IMG/VR virus record: IMGVR_UViG_3300024261_000058
Span: 1-43,659 of that record
DNA from: a virus
Direction: 5' to 3' (one strand)
DNA: 43,659 nucleotides
The translations under genes and the position numbers were made by a program. This document shows positions 9,222 through 17,727 of this stretch, one piece after another (position 1 is the stretch's first letter; each line of letters opens with the position of its first letter). A model generated the notes under the pieces. It had not been told where the DNA came from. It saw nothing but the letters and a program-made list of their open reading frames with translations, and made no database searches.

Positions 9222-9670
9222 GTAGTAAATTAAGAATAAGCTATATTGAAGGTGATGGTTTTTATCCTGGAAAGATAAAAACTACGCATGACGGTTATGC
9301 TGGCGGTGTAGAAATAAAAGCAGTAAATATTTCTTCCATTAGTAATCAACATTATTATGAAAACATAAAAATAGAAGTTGAGGAGGTGGCGGGGCATACC
9401 GTTTTGGCTAACGACCTGTTTCACCCTGAGGGGTGGAGTCTTAAGCTTTTAGAATCATATGACCTTCCAGAAGAGGAGTCCTGGAATAGTGTTCTCTCTG
9501 CTAACGAATTGGATCTTTCCCCAATCGGAACTTCCACAGCAGCCGATACAGATGATGTGCGTACCGTTTGGATACGACTTTTTTGTCCCGGTCATACCGA
9601 CCCCAACATATTAATTAGTAAATTAAAGCTAAAGTACACAACAAAACTAGTGGTGAATGCAGGTGTCTAA
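9218..9670 (+). CDS. Hypothetical beta-rich structural protein
   Basis: A 150-residue protein of unknown function, start overlapping the previous stop as ATGA. The sequence alternates short hydrophobic strands with Gly, Asn and Asp turns (for example RISYIEGDGFYPGKI and VWIRLFCPGHTDPN), which suggests an all-beta fold such as a decoration, fibre-attachment or baseplate protein. There is no signal peptide, membrane segment or coiled coil. Its place inside the structural block supports a virion or assembly role. The following gene overlaps its stop by one base. Confidence 0.7.
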   Translation: MSSKLRISYIEGDGFYPGKIKTTHDGYAGGVEIKAVNISSISNQHYYENIKIEVEEVAGHTVLANDLFHPEGWSLKLLESYDLPEEESWNSVLSANELDLSPIGTSTAADTDDVRTVWIRLFCPGHTDPNILISKLKLKYTTKLVVNAGV

Positions 9671-10140
9671 TGAGTAGTGTTTTTAAAGATATCTATAACA
9701 AGGAATTGAATTTAAATTTTAGGAATTTAAATAACAAAGATTCGGACGCAGTAGAAGATAGCAGCTTGAATGTTGCTGGTCTTCCTGATGATATACTGGA
9801 TACTCTTTTCAAGAACCTATACAACAGGTTTAATCCTGACGATGTTCCGGTTTATTCTAAAAATGAAGTTAAAATAATAGATGAAAAAATAAAAAGAAAT
9901 AGGAAAGAAGCGAAGGTTTTAAAACAAAAGCTTCAAGAGCTAAAGAGTGATATAGTCAATGAAGTCAAAGACAAGGCTTTTGCATTAGATATTAGTAATA
10001 GCAATGCGCTCACCAAAGCTTCAAATAATATATTCGGTGGAAATAAAAAGAAAATTACCTACGAAGATTATCTGGCGCTTTTAGAGATGAAAAGACAAAT
10101 CATCATAAGCGAATCTAGTGAGATCTTAAGCGAGGAATAG
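9670..10140 (+). CDS. Hypothetical small helical protein
   Basis: A 156-residue hydrophilic protein of unknown family. Residues about 66-105 are Lys/Glu-rich and heptad-like (NRKEAKVLKQKLQELK), so a coiled coil is likely. The N-terminus is Asn/Asp-rich. The start shares a base with the preceding stop (TAATG), which implies translational coupling. It could be an assembly chaperone or a minor connector component, but the sequence does not decide this. Confidence 0.65.
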   Translation: MSSVFKDIYNKELNLNFRNLNNKDSDAVEDSSLNVAGLPDDILDTLFKNLYNRFNPDDVPVYSKNEVKIIDEKIKRNRKEAKVLKQKLQELKSDIVNEVKDKAFALDISNSNALTKASNNIFGGNKKKITYEDYLALLEMKRQIIISESSEILSEE

Positions 10141-10142
10141 TT

Positions 10143-10448
10143 ATGTTTAAAGCACAATCCTCTTTGACTGATACAAAGAACAATACTCAGGATACTCAGG
10201 ATGAAGAAACTTACCAAAGGCTCTTTAAAAAAATAGCTAGAGATTTTATTTTCAAAGATGACTTAGATGGTTTTTTAGATAACTTTTATGAAGAGATGCA
10301 AAGAGCCCAAGAAGAAAACAGGCAGGTAAGCAAAGAGGAAATGCGCTATTTCGCGATGGGATCTATTGCAAAAGCATTAGAGTATAAGCATAACTTATCT
10401 TTACCAAAGCATAAAAGAAAAAAGTATAAGGATGTTACTGATGGATAA
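10143..10448 (+). CDS. Hypothetical small acidic protein
   Basis: A 101-residue soluble protein of unknown function. The N-terminus contains a short duplicated unit, TQDTQD, encoded by a tandem nine-base repeat near 10185-10202. The body is predicted to be helical and charged, ending in a basic stretch (LPKHKRKKYK). It begins two bases after the preceding stop and overlaps the next gene by eight bases. Its size and context fit a small accessory or chaperone protein for the large 769-residue product that follows; this is a guess. Confidence 0.65.
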   Translation: MFKAQSSLTDTKNNTQDTQDEETYQRLFKKIARDFIFKDDLDGFLDNFYEEMQRAQEENRQVSKEEMRYFAMGSIAKALEYKHNLSLPKHKRKKYKDVTDG

Positions 10449-12750
10449 AGAAGACTTAGCTGCATTAGCACCTGACATTGACTTAGCAATACTTAAATAT
10501 GAGGCGGGATTGATAAAGACGATTGCAAAAGCAAATCCAGCCCAAGTTGAAGTATATGCGACTAGCATGCATGTATCTCCTCTAATGCAAGCAGAATTCA
10601 CCTTAAGCGTTTTTGATGCAGCCTCAAAGACCCAGGAAGAACTTTACGCAATACATGCACAAGAAGTTTCAGAATTAGAAAATGATCAAAAAGAAGAAAC
10701 TACGAACAAGTCCCAAATGGAAGTCCAGAATTATTTTGATCTCGACTGTGAAACAGTAGACCCAAATAACGAATGGTATGCTCCAGGCAAAGCTGAGTAT
10801 GGAAAAGCACATTCTTTAAAGGGTCCAAAAATAGTAGACCCCTACAAAGTAACTTTTGAAAGCAACTTGTTTAAAGATTTGAACAAATACTATCTTGAAG
10901 ATTTAGGATCAGAAAAAACCGCTGAAGACTGCTTCAATTGTGATGTAACGTTTAAGTTAGAAACTACATATCCAGGAATAGAGTTTGCTTGGGAGTTTGG
11001 GAAAATCATTCAAGCAATAAAAGACTTTATCAAGTTAGTAGAAACAAACTTAGACCCAACAATGATTTATAATCAATTGTGTAACTTCAAATTATTTGTT
11101 GGGAAAAACTGGATGTGCCCTGCAAATATGCAAAACCTGTCATTAATGCTCCCAGCATTATTTATGAAGTATAGTCTTGATTTGGGTAAGTTAAGTTTTG
11201 ATTTAAACTGGATTCTTGGCGGAATGATAAAAGCCATATTTAGCACTATTGCGACGTTCTTAGAAAATATACGCTCTATTATAATGCCTTTTATTAATTG
11301 TTACATCAATGGAGTTAACGCAACTTTTGGGTATGTAAAAAGTATAGTGATGGCGGCGGCAAAAATGACTGACAGCGTTGTGGACGCTGTCGATCGGGCA
11401 GTTGGGGCTGTGCATAAGGCTATTGCTCAAATAGGAGATGTGTTGTTTATTTCAGATTCTGAAGAGAATGAAGCAGAAATGAAAAAACAAGAAGCTGAGT
11501 TGAATAAACTGTTGCAAGAGTTGCAGGAAACAAAAGATGTAATTCGTGATGGAGCATTATATAGTGCTGGTATGAATAAAAAAGCAAAAGAATTAGATGA
11601 CAGTATAGCCTCGCTGAAAAAAATAAGAAGAGCTACTAAACTTTTGAATTGGATTTTTCAAAATGAAAAAAAGTACATTCAGGATCAAACGCGCAAAGAG
11701 TTAGAAAGGCATGAATTCGAGAAAGCCTTTAACGACTACTTTAAAAAGCATAAAGTAGTCAGAGATGGTACTGAATATACTACAGTTCTTGAACAATATA
11801 ATCTGGTGCTCTCTCTTAAAAAAGAAAAAAAAAGAAATGAAATATCTATCAAACGCCTCAAAAAAAACGTCAAAAAAATATTGACTGATAAAATAGCTCC
11901 GCATACTCAACGTAGCGAAGAAATAAAAGCGAAAATCAAGACTCTTGAAGCAAAACAAGCAAGGTTGACAGAGGACTTATATCAAAAAATCAGTGTGGAG
12001 AAAAATACCTTTGTTAATTCTGCTGAAGCTTTTATTGAAAATCCAAATACTAATTTTTTCAAGCAGATGCCTACCCCTAAATTAAAGACTGGAACAACTG
12101 TTAATTTAAATAAGTATGCGATCGCACCGCTCCAAGAGATGGAGCGGTTTTTAACCAATCGATACGGCATACAGGCCTCTAACCAATATATGAAAACAGA
12201 ATATTTTGGCACGCTCAGAAAAGCTATGAAGACAGGAGAAACTGTCGCTTTATCAGGAATAGAAAGCTTAAGAAAGTGGCTAGTAAAGCCTGCTGAAGAC
12301 TTGAAGGCATTCATAAACGACTTTATTGGCAACGTAATAAATGCATTGAGAAACTTAAGCGTTTTGTTCGATCAAGGAGCAATGGCGGAAATAAAGTTGT
12401 TAGGAGAGCTTTTACAACTAACGCATCTAGTAAGACTGATTAGAGTTATAATCAAAATGGTTAACGAAGGAATAAATGGTTGTGAGCAGATAAAAGACAG
12501 TCAGTCTCAAAAAGAAGCCTTAAAAGATATACTAGAAAAGTCTAATTCCAATATTGAAGTTGTCTTATCGTCAGAAGCTGATTCAGAGACTGCTGTCTCT
12601 GACAAAACCATTGCAAGGATTTACAGTAAGAATAACAAGTATCAGCACCTTCTGAACTATAAAGATTGCGGTGAGCTATCCAAGCATTTGGAAAAAGAAA
12701 ATCCTAGTTTAGACGATATCTACAGCAATCTAAAGAGAGCTTTGATATGA
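10441..12750 (+). CDS. Large helical/coiled-coil putative virion protein
   Basis: A 769-residue protein I do not recognise. I prefer the ATG at 10441, which has AAGGA eight bases upstream, over an ATG nine bases earlier that sits on the same AAGGA. Residues about 180-290 include aromatic and hydrophobic helices with several Cys (CNFKLFVGKNWMC, then NWILGGMIKAIF). About 340-530 is a long Lys/Glu-rich coiled-coil region. The C-terminal 200 residues are helical with more hydrophobic patches. GALYSAG near residue 371-377 is encoded by the 21-base sequence also found at 5084. No enzyme motif was seen. It overlaps the amidase gene by four bases and likely belongs with it to a virion or injection assembly. 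Confidence 0.8.
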   Translation: MDKEDLAALAPDIDLAILKYEAGLIKTIAKANPAQVEVYATSMHVSPLMQAEFTLSVFDAASKTQEELYAIHAQEVSELENDQKEETTNKSQMEVQNYFDLDCETVDPNNEWYAPGKAEYGKAHSLKGPKIVDPYKVTFESNLFKDLNKYYLEDLGSEKTAEDCFNCDVTFKLETTYPGIEFAWEFGKIIQAIKDFIKLVETNLDPTMIYNQLCNFKLFVGKNWMCPANMQNLSLMLPALFMKYSLDLGKLSFDLNWILGGMIKAIFSTIATFLENIRSIIMPFINCYINGVNATFGYVKSIVMAAAKMTDSVVDAVDRAVGAVHKAIAQIGDVLFISDSEENEAEMKKQEAELNKLLQELQETKDVIRDGALYSAGMNKKAKELDDSIASLKKIRRATKLLNWIFQNEKKYIQDQTRKELERHEFEKAFNDYFKKHKVVRDGTEYTTVLEQYNLVLSLKKEKKRNEISIKRLKKNVKKILTDKIAPHTQRSEEIKAKIKTLEAKQARLTEDLYQKISVEKNTFVNSAEAFIENPNTNFFKQMPTPKLKTGTTVNLNKYAIAPLQEMERFLTNRYGIQASNQYMKTEYFGTLRKAMKTGETVALSGIESLRKWLVKPAEDLKAFINDFIGNVINALRNLSVLFDQGAMAEIKLLGELLQLTHLVRLIRVIIKMVNEGINGCEQIKDSQSQKEALKDILEKSNSNIEVVLSSEADSETAVSDKTIARIYSKNNKYQHLLNYKDCGELSKHLEKENPSLDDIYSNLKRALI
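11551..11571 (+). repeat. 21-base direct repeat, copy 2
   Basis: Identical to 5084-5104 and also encoding GALYSAG, here inside the coiled-coil protein of 769 residues. See the first copy. Confidence 0.85.
12126..12152 (+). other. Terminator-like hairpin inside a coding region
   Basis: A perfect nine-base stem, ACCGCTCCA (12126-12134) with TGGAGCGGT (12140-12148), has a five-base loop AGAGA and is followed by four more T. This has the form of an intrinsic terminator, yet it lies within the 769-residue gene, encoding the APLQEMERF region. Perfect stems of this length are expected about once in a window of this size, so the T tract is the only extra support. Whether it terminates or attenuates transcription is unknown. 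Confidence 0.4.
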
Positions 12751-15700
12751 GTAATGATTCTACAGCGCAATTAATATTTAATGTAAAAGATATGCTTTGG
12801 CGTAGATATTTGTCGGTAAAAAGAAACCAGCCGGTTTCTTCTTTTCCAGAAGCAGAATATGTAACTCAAACTGTCGAAGAGATCAATGATACGGCATCCT
12901 CTGATGAGGATACCGTTTATATGACTCCAGACCCACAAACAGAGATGCCCGCTACTCGCCCTAGCGCTTCACTAACGTCACAAGAATCTCCAGCTTTAAC
13001 CACTGATTCAAACTCAAGATTAGAAGAAGAAACCGTCTTGCCCGAGGTTGAGACAGAGAGTGCAATTACAGTAACAGTAGCAGAGGTTGTGCCTGTAGAA
13101 CCTCCAACTGAAGACAAAATTCCCGTAGCTATACGAAAGAAAACTGTTAGCCTTGCTAAGCCAGTTAGCGCTGCAAACACCATACAAGAAGAAGAACCAG
13201 AAGCCCAAAAGAGTGGTTTCCAGACCTCCACGACAACAAAAGAAGAAGTGATAAACGGCATTCAAAGCCCTAAATGGTTCAGATCCTTTATAGAAAGCAA
13301 AAGCACTAGACAATGCATGCAATCCTTAAAGCCTGAGAATGCGTTCCCTACGATAAGCAAAGAAGAGACTTTGCAGTTGATTTGTAAAGTAAAAGAAAAG
13401 AAAACATACAACCCTAGCCTCATTCAGCTACCTGGCTTTCCACTACAAATAGATCGGAAAATATACTCTGAGGATTCTTTTGAAAGTAAAGAAATAACTT
13501 CAGATAAAGCCCTAGAATCCATCAAAGCAGGAAAAGAATTAGTTTTTAACAAAGGGCAGATACGAGTAATTTATGATGAGCTGGTTGTACTGTATGATAA
13601 TCTTTTAGTGCATATGTCGAAGGCAGGAGTTGTAAGTAAGATAGATTTGTCTGAGCCTATAACTGAGTCTGAAAAAGTTATCGTCGGTGCTGATATAAAA
13701 GTAACAGTAAAGCAAGTTCCACAAGAAGGAGTGGTTCGATCAAAAGTAGATAAGCAAATTGAAATACAACATACCGATTATGACGCCCCAACTAAAAGCA
13801 AAGCTAAAATTAGCTTTAGTGACGGCAAAGTTCTGTTTGAAACGGGGAATAAAGAAATAGACGCAGCAGGAAATGCTTTGTTTACAGAAATCAGCGAGTG
13901 GCTTGCTGCTGACTCTCAAATAGTTGAAGCAAGCTATGGGGGCGCAGTACAAAGAGTTGTCGCTACATCTGAAAGTTGTATGTGCAAAATTGACAGTGAT
14001 CCTAAGAAAACCTTTCCTACAATTAGTGAGAAGATTGTTGTTCCTAAAATAAGTTCAGCTACTAAAGCTAATATAAAAAAGATAAACGAAACTACACTGA
14101 AAAACGCTCCAGCGTTTCAATCTGAGAAAAATATTGGAAGCATAGATATAGAAAAAACACTAATCACAGGATACCCAGAAGAGCTTATGCAAGATGGGAA
14201 TTCAGTGCTATTCGCAGGTAACTGGATTCCTATAAAGGATTATGGAAAGTTCGTTTTGGAATCTGTAGAGAACTATTATTGGCCAAGTATGGGGCATGAC
14301 GATGTCTTCGAGTTGCCTCTTGGTGGAGTATTCTCACAGAGAGATTTTGATTTTGAAAATATGAAGTTTTGCTTACATCACAGCAAGTATGGTTTAGGTC
14401 ATGGAGTTCGTGCTTTTTTAGCTTCTTATAAAAACAAAACTGAAACTTCAACTCATTTTATGATTGGACACCTAGATGACAATCCAGCAAACGATATTCA
14501 TATAGTACAGCTAGTAGATATTTCAAACAAAGCTTGGCATGCAGGGACCTTTAACCTGAAAACCATCGGAATAGATTTTGCTATACCTAAGTCCTATGGG
14601 AAGGTGAGAAACACGATAGCTATTGGCCCCAGGTGGGTGCCAAACATTTCGGACGCTTTAATTGAAGCGGCCTTCTTGTTAATGTATGAAATCTGGAGAG
14701 TAATACTTGGGAAAAAGGGTTTTCCCAAACCCTTTATCCCACAAGACATAACCGTTAAGGAGGATTGGCTTATTAATGTTGCGTTAGTTGAGTTGGATTT
14801 GATTGATGAGGGGGCAGCGATAATAGGTCATTTCCAGCAAAGATATAGATACAGGTGGGATCCTGGATATATCTGGCCTCAGCTTATTGAGATATATAAT
14901 AGTTATAATTCTGCTGAACAAAAACCATTAGACTTTAGACTCGCTCAAAGATTTGATATAAACGAAGACATAGATTTTTTAATAGAAACTTTTGGATTTG
15001 GAAAAGATCCAACCATGCTAACAAAGTTTAACGCTTTAGTAGACGAAGAAGAAAATTTTGATTTCTATCAAAATGTTTTTAGCTCTAAATTTAGTGATAT
15101 GCATGATCTGATACATGAAGACTATACTGCTTTAGGAACGGTATTGTCCGATGGTACACCTTTTAAAGCTTTGAGTTGTTCGCTTTGGAAAAAGCAAAAA
15201 GCAAAGCCTAAAGGCCGAAAGGTTTATTCTGAAGGTCTTGTTGGTAACAATTTAATCTATTTAGGACTTGGTGGTCTTTTTAAACAAGACGCCTCTTTTA
15301 AAAAATGGTTGAATTTTTTAGCACAGGTATCTGAGCGAAAACAGCCTTCTCTGGAAGAAGATAAACAAAGAATATCTTCGATTCAGATACTCCTAGATGG
15401 TCTTGGAAAAATGAAAATAGAGTTTCCTGATTTCAAAAAGGAGTACGCTAAACTAAAGATAGAAAAAAAAGAAATTGTTTTTTTTCATCATGTGCCGAAC
15501 ACTAAAAATATTCCCTATTTAGACGCAAAAACTCGACCAGGTATTTGTTTGAGTTCAAACATTTACTTAAAGTCTACAAACTCTACGACTTTGATGGGAG
15601 CGCCTATATTCAACGAATTCGTCTATCCTGATCCGGGAATGTTTTTTGAAGAAGAAAAAATACTGAAACACGTTTCTTATCCAGAGGTATCTGAGTCCAA

Positions 15701-16037
15701 CAAAACATGGTTTGGAATTTGGGCTAGTAGTCAGGTTGGAGGAGAAGAAAAAGTGAGAAGGCCAGACAACCATAAAACTTATCGAGGACGATATTACGAG
15801 CCCACGATTGCGGTTTTAACTTTTGATGCGCCCCCTTTATATTATAAAGACAAAAAATCTAAAGATTGGTTTGATAAAGAAAACGTGACGCATCTTCATC
15901 CTGTTATGCAAATAGAATTTATTAATATAAAAGATATATATTTTGCAAAGAAGTTCGATATACTTGAAAAAGAGAAAGCTTCTGCAAAGCAAAATCAAAA
16001 CCAGTTGGCGATTAATTTAAAGGCTGCAAAAAAATGA
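12747..16037 (+). CDS. Virion-type protein with Amidase_2 peptidoglycan hydrolase domain
   Basis: A 1096-residue protein. Residues about 30-170 are Glu/Thr/Pro/Val-rich low-complexity linker. About 545-720 is an N-acetylmuramoyl-L-alanine amidase domain of the T7 lysozyme/PGRP type: THFMI with H570, VQLVDI, AWHAG with H598, IGIDF, and GHFQQRYRYRWDPG with H695 and D705. H570, H695 and D705 fit the three zinc ligands of the family. Known activity: cleavage of the bond between N-acetylmuramic acid and L-alanine of the stem peptide. The size and position next to the portal argue for a virion-carried lysin used at entry and not a lysis endolysin, which is usually short. The C-terminal 350 residues are of unknown fold. 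ATG overlaps the previous stop, and its own stop overlaps the portal start. Confidence 0.85.
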   Translation: MSNDSTAQLIFNVKDMLWRRYLSVKRNQPVSSFPEAEYVTQTVEEINDTASSDEDTVYMTPDPQTEMPATRPSASLTSQESPALTTDSNSRLEEETVLPEVETESAITVTVAEVVPVEPPTEDKIPVAIRKKTVSLAKPVSAANTIQEEEPEAQKSGFQTSTTTKEEVINGIQSPKWFRSFIESKSTRQCMQSLKPENAFPTISKEETLQLICKVKEKKTYNPSLIQLPGFPLQIDRKIYSEDSFESKEITSDKALESIKAGKELVFNKGQIRVIYDELVVLYDNLLVHMSKAGVVSKIDLSEPITESEKVIVGADIKVTVKQVPQEGVVRSKVDKQIEIQHTDYDAPTKSKAKISFSDGKVLFETGNKEIDAAGNALFTEISEWLAADSQIVEASYGGAVQRVVATSESCMCKIDSDPKKTFPTISEKIVVPKISSATKANIKKINETTLKNAPAFQSEKNIGSIDIEKTLITGYPEELMQDGNSVLFAGNWIPIKDYGKFVLESVENYYWPSMGHDDVFELPLGGVFSQRDFDFENMKFCLHHSKYGLGHGVRAFLASYKNKTETSTHFMIGHLDDNPANDIHIVQLVDISNKAWHAGTFNLKTIGIDFAIPKSYGKVRNTIAIGPRWVPNISDALIEAAFLLMYEIWRVILGKKGFPKPFIPQDITVKEDWLINVALVELDLIDEGAAIIGHFQQRYRYRWDPGYIWPQLIEIYNSYNSAEQKPLDFRLAQRFDINEDIDFLIETFGFGKDPTMLTKFNALVDEEENFDFYQNVFSSKFSDMHDLIHEDYTALGTVLSDGTPFKALSCSLWKKQKAKPKGRKVYSEGLVGNNLIYLGLGGLFKQDASFKKWLNFLAQVSERKQPSLEEDKQRISSIQILLDGLGKMKIEFPDFKKEYAKLKIEKKEIVFFHHVPNTKNIPYLDAKTRPGICLSSNIYLKSTNSTTLMGAPIFNEFVYPDPGMFFEEEKILKHVSYPEVSESNKTWFGIWASSQVGGEEKVRRPDNHKTYRGRYYEPTIAVLTFDAPPLYYKDKKSKDWFDKENVTHLHPVMQIEFINIKDIYFAKKFDILEKEKASAKQNQNQLAINLKAAKK

Positions 16038-17680
16038 ACAAAGATCTCGCAATCAAAGCAATCAGCGCTCTATCTTATCGTGACATTAATCAGCAAGATA
16101 GAAACAAACCGATTAACGCCGAAAAGCTTTCTGGAGTTAAGGTTAAAAAAATTAGTGGCCGATCTATGTCTTATGCAGACAGGCATAGGGGGAACTGGTT
16201 CAGGCCCGAATATAATTTAACTGAAATTCAAATTGCACAAGACACTGACTCTTTTCTATATAAAGCTATACAAAAGAAAGTTGAACGATTTGTACTTGCT
16301 GGGTGGGAATTTGTCGGTAACGATACAGAAGTTTTGAATTATTTAAAGCGTCGACTAAAAGAGATAGAGCTTGTGTCTGGCCAGCCTTTTGACTTGTTGA
16401 TGTCAAGCCTAGCACATGATTTGATTCGATATTCAAATCATGCTTGGGTGAAAGTTAGAAATGAAGATGCCTCTAGCGCTCAAAAAAGAACAGTGCATGG
16501 AAAAGAACTAGATCCTGTTGCTGGGTATTTTATATTACCGTTTGAAACTTTATGGTTTAAAGTAAAGAAGAATGGCGAGATAAAAAAGATAATGCAAGAA
16601 CAACCAAATACAGGTCAGTGGAAAGAGTTCGCTCCCGAAGACGTTGTTCACTTTTATACTAACAAGAAACCAGGATTTACAATGGGTACTCCTGAACTTT
16701 TACCGGTTCTAGAAGATATTGCTTTGTTAAGGCGCCTTGAAGAATCTATTGAAACAATGATAGATTCAAATTTACATCCGTTGTTTCATTATACGGTTGG
16801 TAACGATAACATGCCTGAACGATACAGTCCTGAAGGTATAAAAGAATCTGATCTGGTTAGACAAGAAATAGAATACATGCCTTCGGGAGGCATATTCGTT
16901 TCTGATCACAGACATAAAATAGCAGCTATCGGTAGTGAAGGAAAAGCGTTGAAAATAGAAGAATACTTAGCGTATTTCAAAAAACGCGTTTACGCTGGTC
17001 TTGGAGTGTCGCCCATGGATATGGGCGAGGCTGACTCAGCAAACAGGTCTACTGCAAACACGTTGTCTAAAATTGCAATTCAAAGCATTGAAGCTTTGCA
17101 AAGATACATAAAAGTGTTTATAGAAACTTATGTTATTTCAGAATTATTGCTAGAGGGAGGCTATGGCGAGGCTTTGATAAATCCAGAGAAAATGGTTTCT
17201 ATAAAATTCGGTTCAGTAGATAAGGAAGAAAAATCTAAAGAAGAGAATCAGACCATTCAGCTTTGGCTAAACAATCTAATTTCAGAGAAAGAAGCTAGAA
17301 AAAGATTAGGAGAGCAACCGGTCTCAGAAGAGATACGTGATGGAACAAACTACAAGCTATACCAAGAACCCTTGGCTCTACTAAAAGGCATGGGGCCTTT
17401 TTCAGCTGCATCGGAAGCTTTGGTTAATTCGCCTGCATCGTCTATTAGTGAAGAAGGTGTTGCCAAAGAAGAAGCTAAAGCCGAGATGGCAAAGAAAGTA
17501 GCGGGTGCTAAACTTCAGGGAAATAAAGGCGCTGAGAACTTGTCAAACAATATTAGTCGTCCAGAGAATCAGCAAGGTGTAAGAAGTAGTCCAAAGTTCA
17601 ACAGCGATACTATCGCTCTTTTTGAAAAAATAAAATTAGAAGAAAATTATTTAAAAATATTAGAAACGCTTGAAAAGTAA
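16034..17680 (+). CDS. Portal protein
   Basis: A 548-residue portal of the HK97/phi29-like superfamily. It forms the dodecameric ring at the special head vertex through which DNA enters and leaves. Diagnostic segments are FRPEYNLTEIQ near the N-terminus; LAGWEFVG in the clip/wing region; and, at about 322-345, YAGLGVSPMDMGEA followed by NRSTANT, a signature of phage portals. The C-terminal 100 residues are Glu/Ala/Lys-rich and probably disordered or crown-forming. Start overlaps the amidase-protein stop as ATGA. The protease gene follows after a 47-base gap, a normal order for head genes. Confidence 0.93.
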   Translation: MNKDLAIKAISALSYRDINQQDRNKPINAEKLSGVKVKKISGRSMSYADRHRGNWFRPEYNLTEIQIAQDTDSFLYKAIQKKVERFVLAGWEFVGNDTEVLNYLKRRLKEIELVSGQPFDLLMSSLAHDLIRYSNHAWVKVRNEDASSAQKRTVHGKELDPVAGYFILPFETLWFKVKKNGEIKKIMQEQPNTGQWKEFAPEDVVHFYTNKKPGFTMGTPELLPVLEDIALLRRLEESIETMIDSNLHPLFHYTVGNDNMPERYSPEGIKESDLVRQEIEYMPSGGIFVSDHRHKIAAIGSEGKALKIEEYLAYFKKRVYAGLGVSPMDMGEADSANRSTANTLSKIAIQSIEALQRYIKVFIETYVISELLLEGGYGEALINPEKMVSIKFGSVDKEEKSKEENQTIQLWLNNLISEKEARKRLGEQPVSEEIRDGTNYKLYQEPLALLKGMGPFSAASEALVNSPASSISEEGVAKEEAKAEMAKKVAGAKLQGNKGAENLSNNISRPENQQGVRSSPKFNSDTIALFEKIKLEENYLKILETLEK

Positions 17681-17727
17681 GCGTTCAGTAACTAATAATT
17701 ATTATTAATTTAAAAAAGTAGGAAAAC

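Noticed and set aside
10432-10440. Earlier ATG for the 769-residue protein
   Set aside because: It falls on the ribosome-binding sequence AAGGA itself; the ATG at 10441 has proper spacing.
14707-14728. Nine-base inverted repeat with a four-base loop in the amidase gene
   Set aside because: About one such stem is expected by chance, and no T run follows.
17665-17685. Seven-base inverted repeat over the portal stop codon
   Set aside because: Stems this short are frequent by chance, and no T run follows, so it is not a convincing terminator.
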